The notes under the pieces were generated by a model that made no database searches, was not told where the DNA came from, and saw nothing but the letters and a program-made list of their open reading frames with translations. A program made the translations under genes and the position numbers. This document shows, one piece after another, positions 54,407 through 61,546 of a stretch of DNA of 61,546 nt (its first letter is position 1; the number at the start of each line of letters is the position of its first letter). Source of the DNA: an uncultured Muribaculaceae bacterium (GTDB lineage: Bacteria > Bacteroidota > Bacteroidia > Bacteroidales > Muribaculaceae); NCBI GenBank assembly GCA_947627615.1, contig CANQWS010000018.1, forward strand, positions 1 to 61,546, in the 5' to 3' direction.

Positions 54407-55456
54407 TCAGATTATGAGCATGGCGTCGCCGTAGGCTCCGAAGCGGTATTTCTCCTTGACGGCCTCGTTGTAGGCTTTCATCACGAGGTCATAGCCCCCG
54501 AACGCGGCCACCATCATGAGCATGGTGGAGTAGGGGAGATGGAAATTGCTGAGAAGCGCGTCGGTGACGGTGAAATCGTAAGGCGGGAAGATGAATTTGT
54601 TGGTCCATCCCGAATAGGTCTTCATGTGGCCGCCCATGCTTACGGCGCTGGCTATGCCGCGCAGCACGGATGTGCCTATGGCGCAGACCTTGTGGTCGTT
54701 GTCCTTGACGCCGTTCACAATGTCGACCAACTCCTGCGTAACCTCCATCTGCTCGGAGTCCATGCGGTGTTTGGTGAGGTCCTCCACATCGATTTCGCGG
54801 AAATTGCCCAGACCGCTGTGGACGGTCAGGAATGCCTGATGGATGCCCTTGATTTCAAGGCGTTTCATCAGCTCACGGCTGAAATGCAGACCTGCCGCCG
54901 GAGCAACAACGGCGCCTTCTTTTTCGGCGTAGATGGTCTGATAGCGCTCGGCGTCAAGCCCTTCCGGCTCGCGGAGTATATAGTGGGGCAGCGGGGGCTG
55001 GCCCAGACTGAAAAGTTCTTTCTTGAATTCGGAGTGGGGGCCGTCATATAGGAAACGCAGTGTGCGGCCTCGTGAGGTGGTGTTGTCAATGACTTCAGCC
55101 ACCATCGATTCGCCCTCTCCGAAATAGAGTTTGTTGCCTATGCGTATCTTGCGGGCCGGCTCCACGAGCACATCCCATAATTTGTTCTCGGCATTGAGTT
55201 CGCGGAGAAGGAACACTTCGATTTTTGCTCCCGTCTTTTCCTTATAGCCATAGAGGCGTGCCGGAAACACTTTGGTGTCGTTGAAGACGAAAATATCGCC
55301 TTCGTCGAAGTAACTGATTATTTCTTTGAAAACGCGGTGTTCAATTTCGCCCGTCGCACGGTTCACAACCATCAGGCGTGACTCGTCGCGCTGAGGGGTG
55401 GGATGCTGTGCTATCAGCTCTTCGGGCAGGTTGAATTTGAATTGCGATAACTTCAT
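54407..55456 (-). CDS. queA: S-adenosylmethionine:tRNA ribosyltransferase-isomerase
   Basis: It adds the ribosyl part of S-adenosylmethionine to preQ1 in tRNA, giving epoxyqueuosine. The 349-aa protein starts [19 protein letters not shown] and includes [21 protein letters not shown] and the C-terminal [17 protein letters not shown]. It acts downstream of QueF and QueC, encoded 17 kb away on the other strand. It follows truB by 24 bp. Confidence 0.96.
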   Translation of the reverse strand: MKLSQFKFNLPEELIAQHPTPQRDESRLMVVNRATGEIEHRVFKEIISYFDEGDIFVFNDTKVFPARLYGYKEKTGAKIEVFLLRELNAENKLWDVLVEPARKIRIGNKLYFGEGESMVAEVIDNTTSRGRTLRFLYDGPHSEFKKELFSLGQPPLPHYILREPEGLDAERYQTIYAEKEGAVVAPAAGLHFSRELMKRLEIKGIHQAFLTVHSGLGNFREIDVEDLTKHRMDSEQMEVTQELVDIVNGVKDNDHKVCAIGTSVLRGIASAVSMGGHMKTYSGWTNKFIFPPYDFTVTDALLSNFHLPYSTMLMMVAAFGGYDLVMKAYNEAVKEKYRFGAYGDAMLII

Positions 55457-55480
55457 GAAGTTGGTGTATGAGTTTTTGTA

Positions 55481-56233
55481 TTATAATTGCGAAAAATTCT
55501 TGTCTTTCAGTTTGTCGGGTATGAGGTCGGCATTTTCCGGCTTGTCTATGACCACTGTTTTCAGCAGTTCCGCCGTCTGCTCCACGTTGAGGCAGTCCTC
55601 GATCCGGCAGTCGCCCACCCGAGTGCGCCTCAGGGCCGTCAGATGCGCTCCCGTTCCCAGAGCCTCGCCGATGTCGCGGGCCAGTGCGCGGATGTAGGTT
55701 CCTTTGCTGCACACCACTCTTATGGTGATGCTCTCCGGTGCGTAGTCAAGGAGCTCCAGCTCGTCAATCACGAGCACCTTGGGCTTCAGCTCCACCTCCT
55801 GACCCTTGCGGGCAAGGCTGTAGGCGCGTCGTCCGTCGACCTTGCAGGCCGAGTAGGTGGGCGGGACCTGCTCGATGCGTCCGCGGAATCTGTGGAGCGC
55901 GTTCTCCACCAGCTCGCGGGTTATGTGGTCGGTGGGAAATGTGCGGTCAATCTCCGTCTCCAGATCAAACGACGGCGTGGTGGCTCCGAGCCGCAGCGTG
56001 GCCACATATTCCTTCACTCCCGCCTGCAGCTCTTCGATGAGTTTGGTGGAGCGGCCTGTGACCACTATCATCAGGCCCGTGGCCAGAGGGTCGAGGGTGC
56101 CGGCATGGCCCACTTTCATCTTTTTAAGCCCGTAGCGGCGCGTAAGGGTCCCGCGGACACGCTTGACCACGTCAAACGATGTCCACCCCAGCGGCTTGTC
56201 AATCAGCAGTGTCTCTCCGGTCAGAAAATCCAT
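55481..56233 (-). CDS. truB: tRNA pseudouridine-55 synthase
   Basis: It makes pseudouridine at position 55 of the tRNA T-loop. The 250-aa protein has catalytic D48 in VGHAGTLDPLATG, IDKPLGWTSFDVV near the N-terminus and CSKGTYIRALARDIG. It is of the shorter TruB class. It lies between uppP and queA, and the trio is often found together in Bacteroidales. Confidence 0.96.
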   Translation of the reverse strand: MDFLTGETLLIDKPLGWTSFDVVKRVRGTLTRRYGLKKMKVGHAGTLDPLATGLMIVVTGRSTKLIEELQAGVKEYVATLRLGATTPSFDLETEIDRTFPTDHITRELVENALHRFRGRIEQVPPTYSACKVDGRRAYSLARKGQEVELKPKVLVIDELELLDYAPESITIRVVCSKGTYIRALARDIGEALGTGAHLTALRRTRVGDCRIEDCLNVEQTAELLKTVVIDKPENADLIPDKLKDKNFSQL

Positions 56234-56254
56234 GCGGTCAGCGGGGGTTGATTA

Positions 56255-57079
56255 TTACCAGACGAGGCAGACGAGGCCTACTATGGCGCAATAGACGGCG
56301 AACCATACCAGTTTGCCGCGTTTCACAATGTTGATCATCCATTTGCAGGCCAAGCATCCCACCAGAAACGCCGAGATGAATCCTATGGCCAGCGGAAGCA
56401 GGCCAATCTCGCCGGCGGGCGATGTGCCCTTGAGTATCTTCATCACGTCGAGCAGCGCCTCGCCGAGTATGGGTATGATTACCATGAAGAACGAGAACTG
56501 GGCTATCTCGTTGCGGCGGTCGCCGAGCAGAAGGCCCGTGGCTATGGTGGAGCCCGAACGGCTAAGACCCGGCAGAGTGGCCACGGCCTGAGCACATCCT
56601 ATGACGAAGGCGTCGCGGAAATTGATGGAGTGTTCGCGCGGAAGCACGCTGCCGTAGGTCTTGTGGCCGCGGCCGCGGAAATAGTGGGCAAACGTCAGAA
56701 GGGCGGCCGTTATGAACAGGCAGATGCCCACGGTGAAGAGCGAGCCGCCGAAAAAGCCGTTGATGGTCTCCTTGAAGCCGAGACCCACAATGGCTATAGG
56801 AATGCACGACACGAGAATCTTAAGCACGTAGAGCGTGTTGTCGTCCCGTTTCAGAGTGAAGAATGAGGTGCACAGGGGAACGAACTCCCTCCACAGCACC
56901 ACTATGGTGCTCAATACCGTTGCTACATGGAGCACCACTACGAATTCAAGCGCCTCGGCACCGCTAAGGTCTATGCCGAGGATGGTGCGGAAAATTTCAA
57001 GGTGTCCGCTGGAGCTTATCGGAAGATACTCCGACAGTCCCTGGACTATGCCCATTATGAGGGCGTCAAGCCAATTCAT
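56255..57079 (-). CDS. uppP: Undecaprenyl-diphosphatase
   Basis: It removes phosphate from undecaprenyl diphosphate to recycle the lipid carrier for wall and surface glycans. The 274-aa protein has eight predicted membrane segments, the motif GLSEYLPISSSGHLEI (about 14-29) with active-site Glu and His, and PGLSRSGSTIATGLLLG in the second half. Low levels of such activity also confer bacitracin tolerance in some species. Confidence 0.96.
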   Translation of the reverse strand: MNWLDALIMGIVQGLSEYLPISSSGHLEIFRTILGIDLSGAEALEFVVVLHVATVLSTIVVLWREFVPLCTSFFTLKRDDNTLYVLKILVSCIPIAIVGLGFKETINGFFGGSLFTVGICLFITAALLTFAHYFRGRGHKTYGSVLPREHSINFRDAFVIGCAQAVATLPGLSRSGSTIATGLLLGDRRNEIAQFSFFMVIIPILGEALLDVMKILKGTSPAGEIGLLPLAIGFISAFLVGCLACKWMINIVKRGKLVWFAVYCAIVGLVCLVW

Positions 57080-57097
57080 TGTCAGGATAGGTTTTGC

Positions 57098-57391
57098 TTA
57101 TTGATTTTCTTTTTTCTTCTTTTTGCCCGGCCAGATTATGGCGAAGGCCATGAACAGGAAGCCGAGGAAAGCTATGTTGGGGCCTATGACTATGCGGCGC
57201 ACCGAGAATATTTCAGGGTTGAACTGGGTGGCGTCGGCCGATCCTCCCCCTGAGGTCAGGGCAAATCCCACCACAATCATCACGGCGGCAACCGCCATGA
57301 GGATGAAGTTGATTCTGACGAGCGGAAATTCCGACAGGCGTTCCTGCCGTTCCTCAGTGCCGTCGGTTGTCTTTGTTGTCTGTTTTGTCAT
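57098..57391 (-). CDS. DUF3098 small membrane protein
   Basis: The function is unknown. The 97-aa protein has two membrane segments (about 26-46 and 69-88) separated by a polar loop with FNPEIFSVRRIVIGP, and a Lys-rich C-terminus. The family is typical of Bacteroidota and usually sits between ftsX and uppP as here, which hints at an envelope role. Confidence 0.9.
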   Translation of the reverse strand: MTKQTTKTTDGTEERQERLSEFPLVRINFILMAVAAVMIVVGFALTSGGGSADATQFNPEIFSVRRIVIGPNIAFLGFLFMAFAIIWPGKKKKKENQ

Positions 57392-57431
57392 TATTCAGTT
57401 TTATATACGTTATAACGTTGATGTGTCACTG

Positions 57432-58298
57432 TCAGTTGAAAATGTCCTCGTAGCTGCGCCTGATGTATTTCAGGGCCGCTATCCGGGCGGTTATGGCGCA
57501 GATGCCTGTGCCGAGGATGATGAGTACGCCCGATGTTACCGCCACGCCGGCCCAGGTGACCAGCGCCGCGGCCATGGGGTCGATGGCCATGGCATAGTAC
57601 ACTATTCCGGCCAGTGCGGCCGAGGCGCAAAGCGCCGCAACCAGGCCGCTCACGGCCGCCCGCCTGATATACGGGCGTATGATGTAGGAGGCTGTGGCCC
57701 CCACATATTGCTGGGTGTGGATTATGAATCGCTGGGAGTGGACCTGAAGCTTCACGGTGTTGGCTATGAGGACCACCGAGATAACCATCAGGGCAAATCC
57801 GGTCAGGATGAGCAGAAGCATCACCGAACTTATGGAATGGTTTATGGACCCGGCTATGTCCGAATGATGCTGCACATGGTCAATGCAGCTTATGCTTTTG
57901 AGTCCTTCGCAAATCCGGTCGAGACTGTCGGGACGCGACCACGGCTCTTTCACCGCTACCTCGAATTCCGGAAGAAACGGATTGACATCGAGAAGTTCCT
58001 CGGGTCCCATCATCTCTTCCCAGCGGGCAAGCACCTCGTCGGCGTCGCGTACGGTGAGGCGGTCAGTGAACGGGGCGTTTTCCAGTATCTGCCTGACGCT
58101 GTCAACCGATGCCTGACCGTAAGCCGGATTCACCACGGCCACGAAACCGATGTTGGAGCGTATCATCTGCGATGCCTTGCGGGCTCCCAGGCCTATGACT
58201 ATGGTCATGCCGAGAACCAGAAGCACCATGGCCACGCTGAATACGGTTATGAGCCGCGACGCATCGATGCGTTTGTTGCTTTTTGACTTGCCTTTCAT
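57432..58298 (-). CDS. ftsX: Cell-division protein FtsX
   Basis: This is the membrane half of the FtsEX complex, which activates peptidoglycan hydrolases at division. The 288-aa protein has a short basic N-terminus, a first helix (about 15-38), an extracytoplasmic domain (about 40-165) and three helices (about 170-275), the FtsX plan. ftsE is not adjacent. It heads the minus-strand cluster that runs down to the M16 peptidase. Confidence 0.92.
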   Translation of the reverse strand: MKGKSKSNKRIDASRLITVFSVAMVLLVLGMTIVIGLGARKASQMIRSNIGFVAVVNPAYGQASVDSVRQILENAPFTDRLTVRDADEVLARWEEMMGPEELLDVNPFLPEFEVAVKEPWSRPDSLDRICEGLKSISCIDHVQHHSDIAGSINHSISSVMLLLILTGFALMVISVVLIANTVKLQVHSQRFIIHTQQYVGATASYIIRPYIRRAAVSGLVAALCASAALAGIVYYAMAIDPMAAALVTWAGVAVTSGVLIILGTGICAITARIAALKYIRRSYEDIFN

Positions 58299-58320
58299 TG
58301 CTAAAATACCGAATTTCGTG

Positions 58321-58328
58321 CAAAATTA
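58321..58328 (-). promoter_or_regulatory. -7 element for the ftsX cluster
   Basis: TAATTTTG on the minus strand is 22 bp before the ftsX ATG. The -33 box is not clear. Confidence 0.5.
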
Positions 58329-58404
58329 ATACAATTTGCTCCCCATATCAAGCCTTTGGGCAAAAAAACGGACACTTGCGGCCAAATTTCATTGCGCCGG
58401 GACA

Positions 58405-58449
58405 TAAAAAGCCGTCATGCCGCGGATTTTCATCTCCGGAGCATGACGG
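58405..58449 (-). terminator. Terminator after the gamma-carbonic anhydrase gene
   Basis: CCGTCATGC (58412-58420) pairs with GCATGACGG (58441-58449). On the minus strand the stem is followed by CTTTTT. It lies 26 bp past the stop and separates this unit from ftsX. Confidence 0.8.
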
Positions 58450-58474
58450 TATGTATCGGGGAACGGTACCTCTG

Positions 58475-59008
58475 TTATTCCTGCACGGAGTCAGGTTCGG
58501 TGTACCATTTGGAGTACATCAGGTAGTTGCGGGCTATTTTCTGGTTGAGCTCGCGCGCGGTGGCCGGATCCACCATCTTGATGAATTTTGCCGGAGCGCC
58601 GCCCCACAGTTCGTTGGGGCCTATCTTGGTGCGTGAAAGCACCACGGAACCGGCGGCTACGAGGGCGCCTTCGCCCACTTCGGCGTCGTCCATGACCACC
58701 GCGCCCATGCCTATCAGGGCCAGGTCATGGATCTTGCATCCGTGAAGCGTCACGTTGTGACCGATTGAAACGTCGTTGCCTATCTCTATTGTCGATTTCT
58801 GGTAGAGGGTGTGGAGCACCGAGCCGTCCTGGATGTTGACGCGGTCACCTATGGTTATTGTGTTTACATCGCCGCGCAGCACGGTGTTGAACCACACGCT
58901 GCAGCCTTCGCCCATGGTCACATCGCCTACGAGCGTTGCGTTTTCGGCAAGGAAGGTGTCATTGCCCACTTTCGGAGTGAAGCCGCGGACTGGAATTATA
59001 AGGGCCAT
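58475..59008 (-). CDS. Gamma-class carbonic anhydrase-like protein
   Basis: It probably hydrates carbon dioxide, or acts as an acyl-carrier-like hexapeptide protein; not all members are active. The 177-aa protein is a left-handed beta helix with GDVTMGEGCSVWFNTVLRGD (about 29-48), SVLHT, SIGHNVTLHGC (about 84-94, zinc-type His residues) and LWGGAPAKFIK near the end. It lies 18 bp after the aminopeptidase gene. Confidence 0.92.
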   Translation of the reverse strand: MALIIPVRGFTPKVGNDTFLAENATLVGDVTMGEGCSVWFNTVLRGDVNTITIGDRVNIQDGSVLHTLYQKSTIEIGNDVSIGHNVTLHGCKIHDLALIGMGAVVMDDAEVGEGALVAAGSVVLSRTKIGPNELWGGAPAKFIKMVDPATARELNQKIARNYLMYSKWYTEPDSVQE

Positions 59009-59026
59009 TTTGTATGTATCGGATTT

Positions 59027-60817
59027 TTATCGGGTTAGTTTCTGGGTTTTCTTGATGAGCCATGCCTGAGCCTCGGCGTCGAGCACCGGCAGCAGCCGCT
59101 GGCAGACGGTTGCGTGGTAGGCGTTGACCCAGTCTATTTCGGCGTCAGTCATGAGATTCACATCGAAAAGGCTGAGATCGAACGGGAAGAGCGTGAGTGT
59201 CTCGAAGCGGTAGAACCGGCCGAACTCCGTGGTGAAGGCTTCGGTGGTGAGCACAAGGTTCTCGCACCGGATTCCGTACTGGCCTTCGCGATAGAGGCCC
59301 GGCTCGTTCGAGGTGATCATGCCGGGCGTGAGCGGGGCCATGGTGTCGTTCAGGCGGATGCTCTGCGGACCTTCATGGACGTTGAGGAAGTGGCCTACGC
59401 CGTGTCCCGTGCCGTGGAGGTAGCTCAGGCCCTCTTTCCACAGGTTGATGCGGGCGAGCACGTCGAGCTGCGCGCCGCGGGTGCCTTCAGGATAGATGGC
59501 CGTGGCCACGGCAATGTGGCCTTTCATCACGAGTGTGAAGTCATGGCGCTGTGCGTTGGTGGGGTTGCCCAGCGAGATGGTTCGCGTGATGTCGGTTGTT
59601 CCGTCGAGATAGTTGGCTCCGGAATCCACCAGAAGCAGATTGTCGGGGCTGAGGGTGGCGTTGGTCTCCGGTTTTGCCGAATAGTGGACAATGGCGCCGT
59701 GAGGCCCGAAGCCGGCTATGGTGTCGAAGCTGAGGTCAAAGAAAAGCGGTCCGGCCGAGCGGTATTTGAGCAGGATGTCGGCCACGTCGATTTCGGTTGT
59801 GGGCGTTCCATCGGCCATGCGGCGCTCGATCTCCATGAATGAATGCACCAGAGCGGCGCCGTCGCGCACCATCGCGTCCCTGACGCCTCCGAGCTGCACC
59901 TCGTTCTTCACGGCCTTGAGCATGGCTATGGGCGAGCTGCCCTTCATGGCGCGCTCACCGAGTATGGATGCCAGGGTGGCTCCTGTCTGGGATGCGCTGA
60001 CCAGCACCTTTGACTCGGCCGGGAGGGCGGCCAGGAATGTCTTGACTTCGCTGTAGGAGTGGACCGAGACGTTGCAGCCGCTGAGGTAGCTCTCCACCTC
60101 GGGCGAGATTTTGTCGATGTCAACGAAAATGTCGCCGCCTCCGCTGTGGAGATAGAGGAACGATGTGACCACCGGGTTGCACTCCACGTCCGATGAACGC
60201 AGATTCAGAGTCCATGCTATTTCGGCCAGATCCGAGATGAATGCCGAAGTGGCGCCCTGGGCCTCCACTCTTTCCATCACGCGCTGCATCTTGTCGGCTG
60301 CGGCTTCGCCCGAATATTTCTCTTCGTGGATAAATACCTTGTCCTTGGGCAGGGCGGGGCGGTCAAGCCATATCAGGTCTATGGGGTTGAAATCGACCCT
60401 CAGCGTGCAACCACATTTCTTCAGGCTGTTTTCGAGATCTTCAGCTACATTGACCGAGAACACCATGCCGTCTATTCCCACCGTAGAGCCGGCCGGAAGA
60501 TTGGAGCATAGCCATCCGGCAATCGACGGAACTTCCGGCTTGCCGTCCTCCATGACCTCTATGCATGTGTCGGCGAGCTGTGACGCTGCCTGAAGCCAGT
60601 AGCGGGAGTCAGCCCATACGAATGCGCGGTCGCGGGTCACTACGAGATCGCCGGCCGAACCGGTGAACCCTGAAAGCCATCGGCGCACTTGCCAATGGTC
60701 GGCGAGATATTCGCCGAGATGAGGGTCGGTCTGAGGGATGATAACGGCGTCAATGCCCTGTGACTGCATGGCATCGCGCAGCGCCTGGATTCGCGCGTCG
60801 GTTTCTTTTGGATTCAT
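59027..60817 (-). CDS. Xaa-Pro aminopeptidase (M24B)
   Basis: It removes N-terminal residues that precede proline. The 596-aa protein has two creatinase-like N-terminal domains (about 5-300) and the pita-bread catalytic domain (about 310-530). Metal ligands are visible in LLVDSGANYLDGTTDITRT, HGTGHGVGHFLNVHEG, EPGLYREGQYG and RCENLVL. A C-terminal M24-C domain closes the protein. No signal peptide is seen. The size matches the long eukaryote-like form common in Bacteroidota. Confidence 0.94.
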   Translation of the reverse strand: MNPKETDARIQALRDAMQSQGIDAVIIPQTDPHLGEYLADHWQVRRWLSGFTGSAGDLVVTRDRAFVWADSRYWLQAASQLADTCIEVMEDGKPEVPSIAGWLCSNLPAGSTVGIDGMVFSVNVAEDLENSLKKCGCTLRVDFNPIDLIWLDRPALPKDKVFIHEEKYSGEAAADKMQRVMERVEAQGATSAFISDLAEIAWTLNLRSSDVECNPVVTSFLYLHSGGGDIFVDIDKISPEVESYLSGCNVSVHSYSEVKTFLAALPAESKVLVSASQTGATLASILGERAMKGSSPIAMLKAVKNEVQLGGVRDAMVRDGAALVHSFMEIERRMADGTPTTEIDVADILLKYRSAGPLFFDLSFDTIAGFGPHGAIVHYSAKPETNATLSPDNLLLVDSGANYLDGTTDITRTISLGNPTNAQRHDFTLVMKGHIAVATAIYPEGTRGAQLDVLARINLWKEGLSYLHGTGHGVGHFLNVHEGPQSIRLNDTMAPLTPGMITSNEPGLYREGQYGIRCENLVLTTEAFTTEFGRFYRFETLTLFPFDLSLFDVNLMTDAEIDWVNAYHATVCQRLLPVLDAEAQAWLIKKTQKLTR

Positions 60818-60875
60818 TTTCTTGAATGATTTATCTTGTTTTTCTGTTATTTGAACGTGATTCTGTCTCTGCCGG

Positions 60876-60919
60876 CTCTGCCTCTTTATATAATAATCTC
60901 TGCCTCTTTATATAATAAT
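60876..60919. repeat. Perfect 22-bp tandem duplication
   Basis: The unit begins CTCTGCCTCTTTATATAA and is repeated exactly at 60876-60897 and 60898-60919. It lies in the presumed leader of the aminopeptidase gene. Exact identity suggests a recent slip. Confidence 0.85.
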
Positions 60920-60948
60920 AAGGTGGGCGCCGCAGATGGTATCAATGG

Positions 60949-60956
60949 CAAAAATA
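60949..60956 (-). promoter_or_regulatory. Possible -7 element for the aminopeptidase gene
   Basis: TATTTTTG on the minus strand is 132 bp before the ATG. No closer match to TAnnTTTG was found, so the gene may have a long leader. Confidence 0.35.
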
Positions 60957-61169
60957 CGAAAAAAGCGCATACAATCATAATAATCCTGCCTGTGAAATTT
61001 TCAAATGATGCGCTGATGGAATCAATGGGAGTTCATGATAAAGATGGCCGGCATCCGGCGATGAAAAATCATGTAATTTATTCTCTTGTCAAATTGCTCT
61101 GTTTACCAGCTTGTTATGATAATTAAAGGGAGAATGGAAGAAAAAATGAGCGCAAAAAACATGAAAATA

Positions 61170-61201
61170 TTTGGTGGAATAAAAAAATAGTCATAACTTT
61201 G
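61170..61201 (+). promoter_or_regulatory. Promoter of the tRNA-Thr/Tyr/Gly cluster
   Basis: TTTG (61170-61173), a 20-nt spacer with an A7 tract, and TAACTTTG (61194-61201) form a consensus Bacteroidota promoter. Its sequence is almost the same as that of the tRNA-Lys promoter. Confidence 0.85.
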
Positions 61202-61246
61202 CATCGCTTTTGAGGCCGCAAGGCAGTTGAACAAAGGCACAGACCC

Positions 61247-61320
61247 GCCTCTTTAGCTCAGTTGGCCAGAGCACGTGATTTGTAATCTCGGGGTCGTTGG
61301 TTCGAATCCGACAAGAGGCT
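61247..61320 (+). tRNA. tRNA-Thr (anticodon TGT)
   Basis: The 74-nt cloverleaf has acceptor stem GCCTCTT/AAGAGGC and discriminator T. Anticodon loop TTTGTAA (61279-61285) gives TGT at 61281-61283. The anticodon stem has one U-U mismatch. CCA follows in the DNA (61321-61323), unlike the other tRNAs here. First gene of a tRNA cluster. Confidence 0.93.
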
Positions 61321-61373
61321 CCAGCTGAAACAAACCTCTCCGGAAGAGTCCGGAAGAGCTGAAAATAAAACAA

Positions 61374-61456
61374 GGGCGAATACCAGAGTGGCCAAATGGG
61401 GCAGACTGTAAATCTGCTGGTTTTTACCTTCGGTGGTTCGAATCCATCTTCGCCCA
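61374..61456 (+). tRNA. tRNA-Tyr (anticodon GTA)
   Basis: The 83-nt class II cloverleaf has a long variable arm. Acceptor stem GGGCGAA pairs with TTCGCCC and the discriminator is A. Stem AGA/TCT carries loop CTGTAAA, giving anticodon GTA. Confidence 0.95.
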
Positions 61457-61470
61457 CACATACATCTCCT

Positions 61471-61543
61471 GCGGAAGTAGCTCAGTTGATAGAGCATCAG
61501 CCTTCCAAGCTGAGGGTCGCGAGTTTGAGCCTCGTCTTCCGCT
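61471..61543 (+). tRNA. tRNA-Gly (anticodon TCC)
   Basis: The 73-nt cloverleaf has acceptor stem GCGGAAG/CTTCCGC and discriminator T. Stem TCAGC/GCTGA carries loop CTTCCAA, giving anticodon TCC. It is third in the cluster. In many bacteria a second tRNA-Thr and tuf come next, beyond this window. Confidence 0.95.
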
Positions 61544-61546
61544 CTA

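Larger units (their letters stand above)
60818..61193. other. Spacer before the tRNA cluster
   Basis: No gene is credible in this AT-rich stretch. It holds a 22-bp tandem duplication (60876-60919) and a minus-strand -7 word TATTTTTG (60949-60956) that could start a long-leader transcript for the aminopeptidase gene. I see nothing else before the tRNA promoter. Confidence 0.6.

Noticed and set aside
57123-58286. Long plus-strand open frame of 387 codons
   Set aside because: It is antisense to ftsX and DUF3098, both of which match known families; the product shows no family features.

Overview
The window looks like chromosomal DNA of a gut Bacteroidales, most likely a Muribaculaceae (S24-7) relative; the family placement is inference from gene content and the fairly GC-rich coding sequence, not from a marker gene. 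Direct support for Bacteroidota includes several promoters of the TTTG/TTGG-N19/20-TAnnTTTG type, a SusC/SusD pair controlled by an ECF sigma factor and a FecR anti-sigma factor, a PorX-type response regulator, and small families typical of the phylum (DUF3098, DUF4491).

Layout. 1-259: the first codons of a leftward gene, then tRNA-Lys(CTT) with an intrinsic terminator. 0.5-7.9 kb: aroA, a small membrane protein with a CCGMH motif, an ABC-3 metal permease, a SprE/PorW-like TPR lipoprotein and porX. 8.6-19.4 kb: a glycan-utilisation locus (sigma, FecR, short leader ORF, SusC, SusD, a degenerate GH18-like lipoprotein, a DUF1735-LamG lipoprotein, a DUF1735-GH18 protein). SusC is split by an in-frame TAA, a MITE-like element sits after SusD, and the last gene is a base-composition mosaic. 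19.4-20.0 kb is a hairpin-rich spacer. 20.0-22.6 kb (minus): an outer-membrane barrel and a GH123/DUF4091-like glycosidase.

22.8-25.6 kb: a plus-strand operon dtd, mazG-like, deoC, GYF/CD225 protein, DUF2752 protein. 25.6-28.9 kb (minus): rex with a decayed FAH-fold partner, and an Ig-like lipoprotein. 29.2-38.1 kb (plus): TPR protein, TonB-receptor-like barrel, GT2, pyrC, glucosaminidase, queF, queC. 38.1-43.6 kb: a polyprenyl diphosphate synthase (minus) divergent from polA, a TPM-domain protein and DUF4491. 43.6-46.2 kb (minus): Ser/Thr kinase and bioB. 46.4-51.4 kb (plus): TolC, HlyD and two ABC-2 permeases with no ATPase in sight. 51.4-58.3 kb (minus): a tight cluster read as ftsX, DUF3098, uppP, truB, queA, yigZ, a small unknown, a cyclophilin and an M16 peptidase. 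58.5-60.8 kb (minus): gamma-carbonic anhydrase and aminopeptidase P. 61.2 kb to the end: tRNA-Thr, tRNA-Tyr and tRNA-Gly, the start of a cluster that in many bacteria leads to tuf.

Themes. Three queuosine genes (queF, queC, queA) lie in two separate operons. Envelope functions dominate: lipid carrier recycling (uppP, polyprenyl synthase), division (ftsX), glycan import, efflux and wall hydrolysis. The tRNA promoters at the two ends are nearly identical in sequence. Several proteins keep a fold but have lost catalytic residues: the FAH-like protein, the PolA proofreading domain and the two GH18-like proteins. The most unusual region is the glycan locus at 8.6-19.4 kb.
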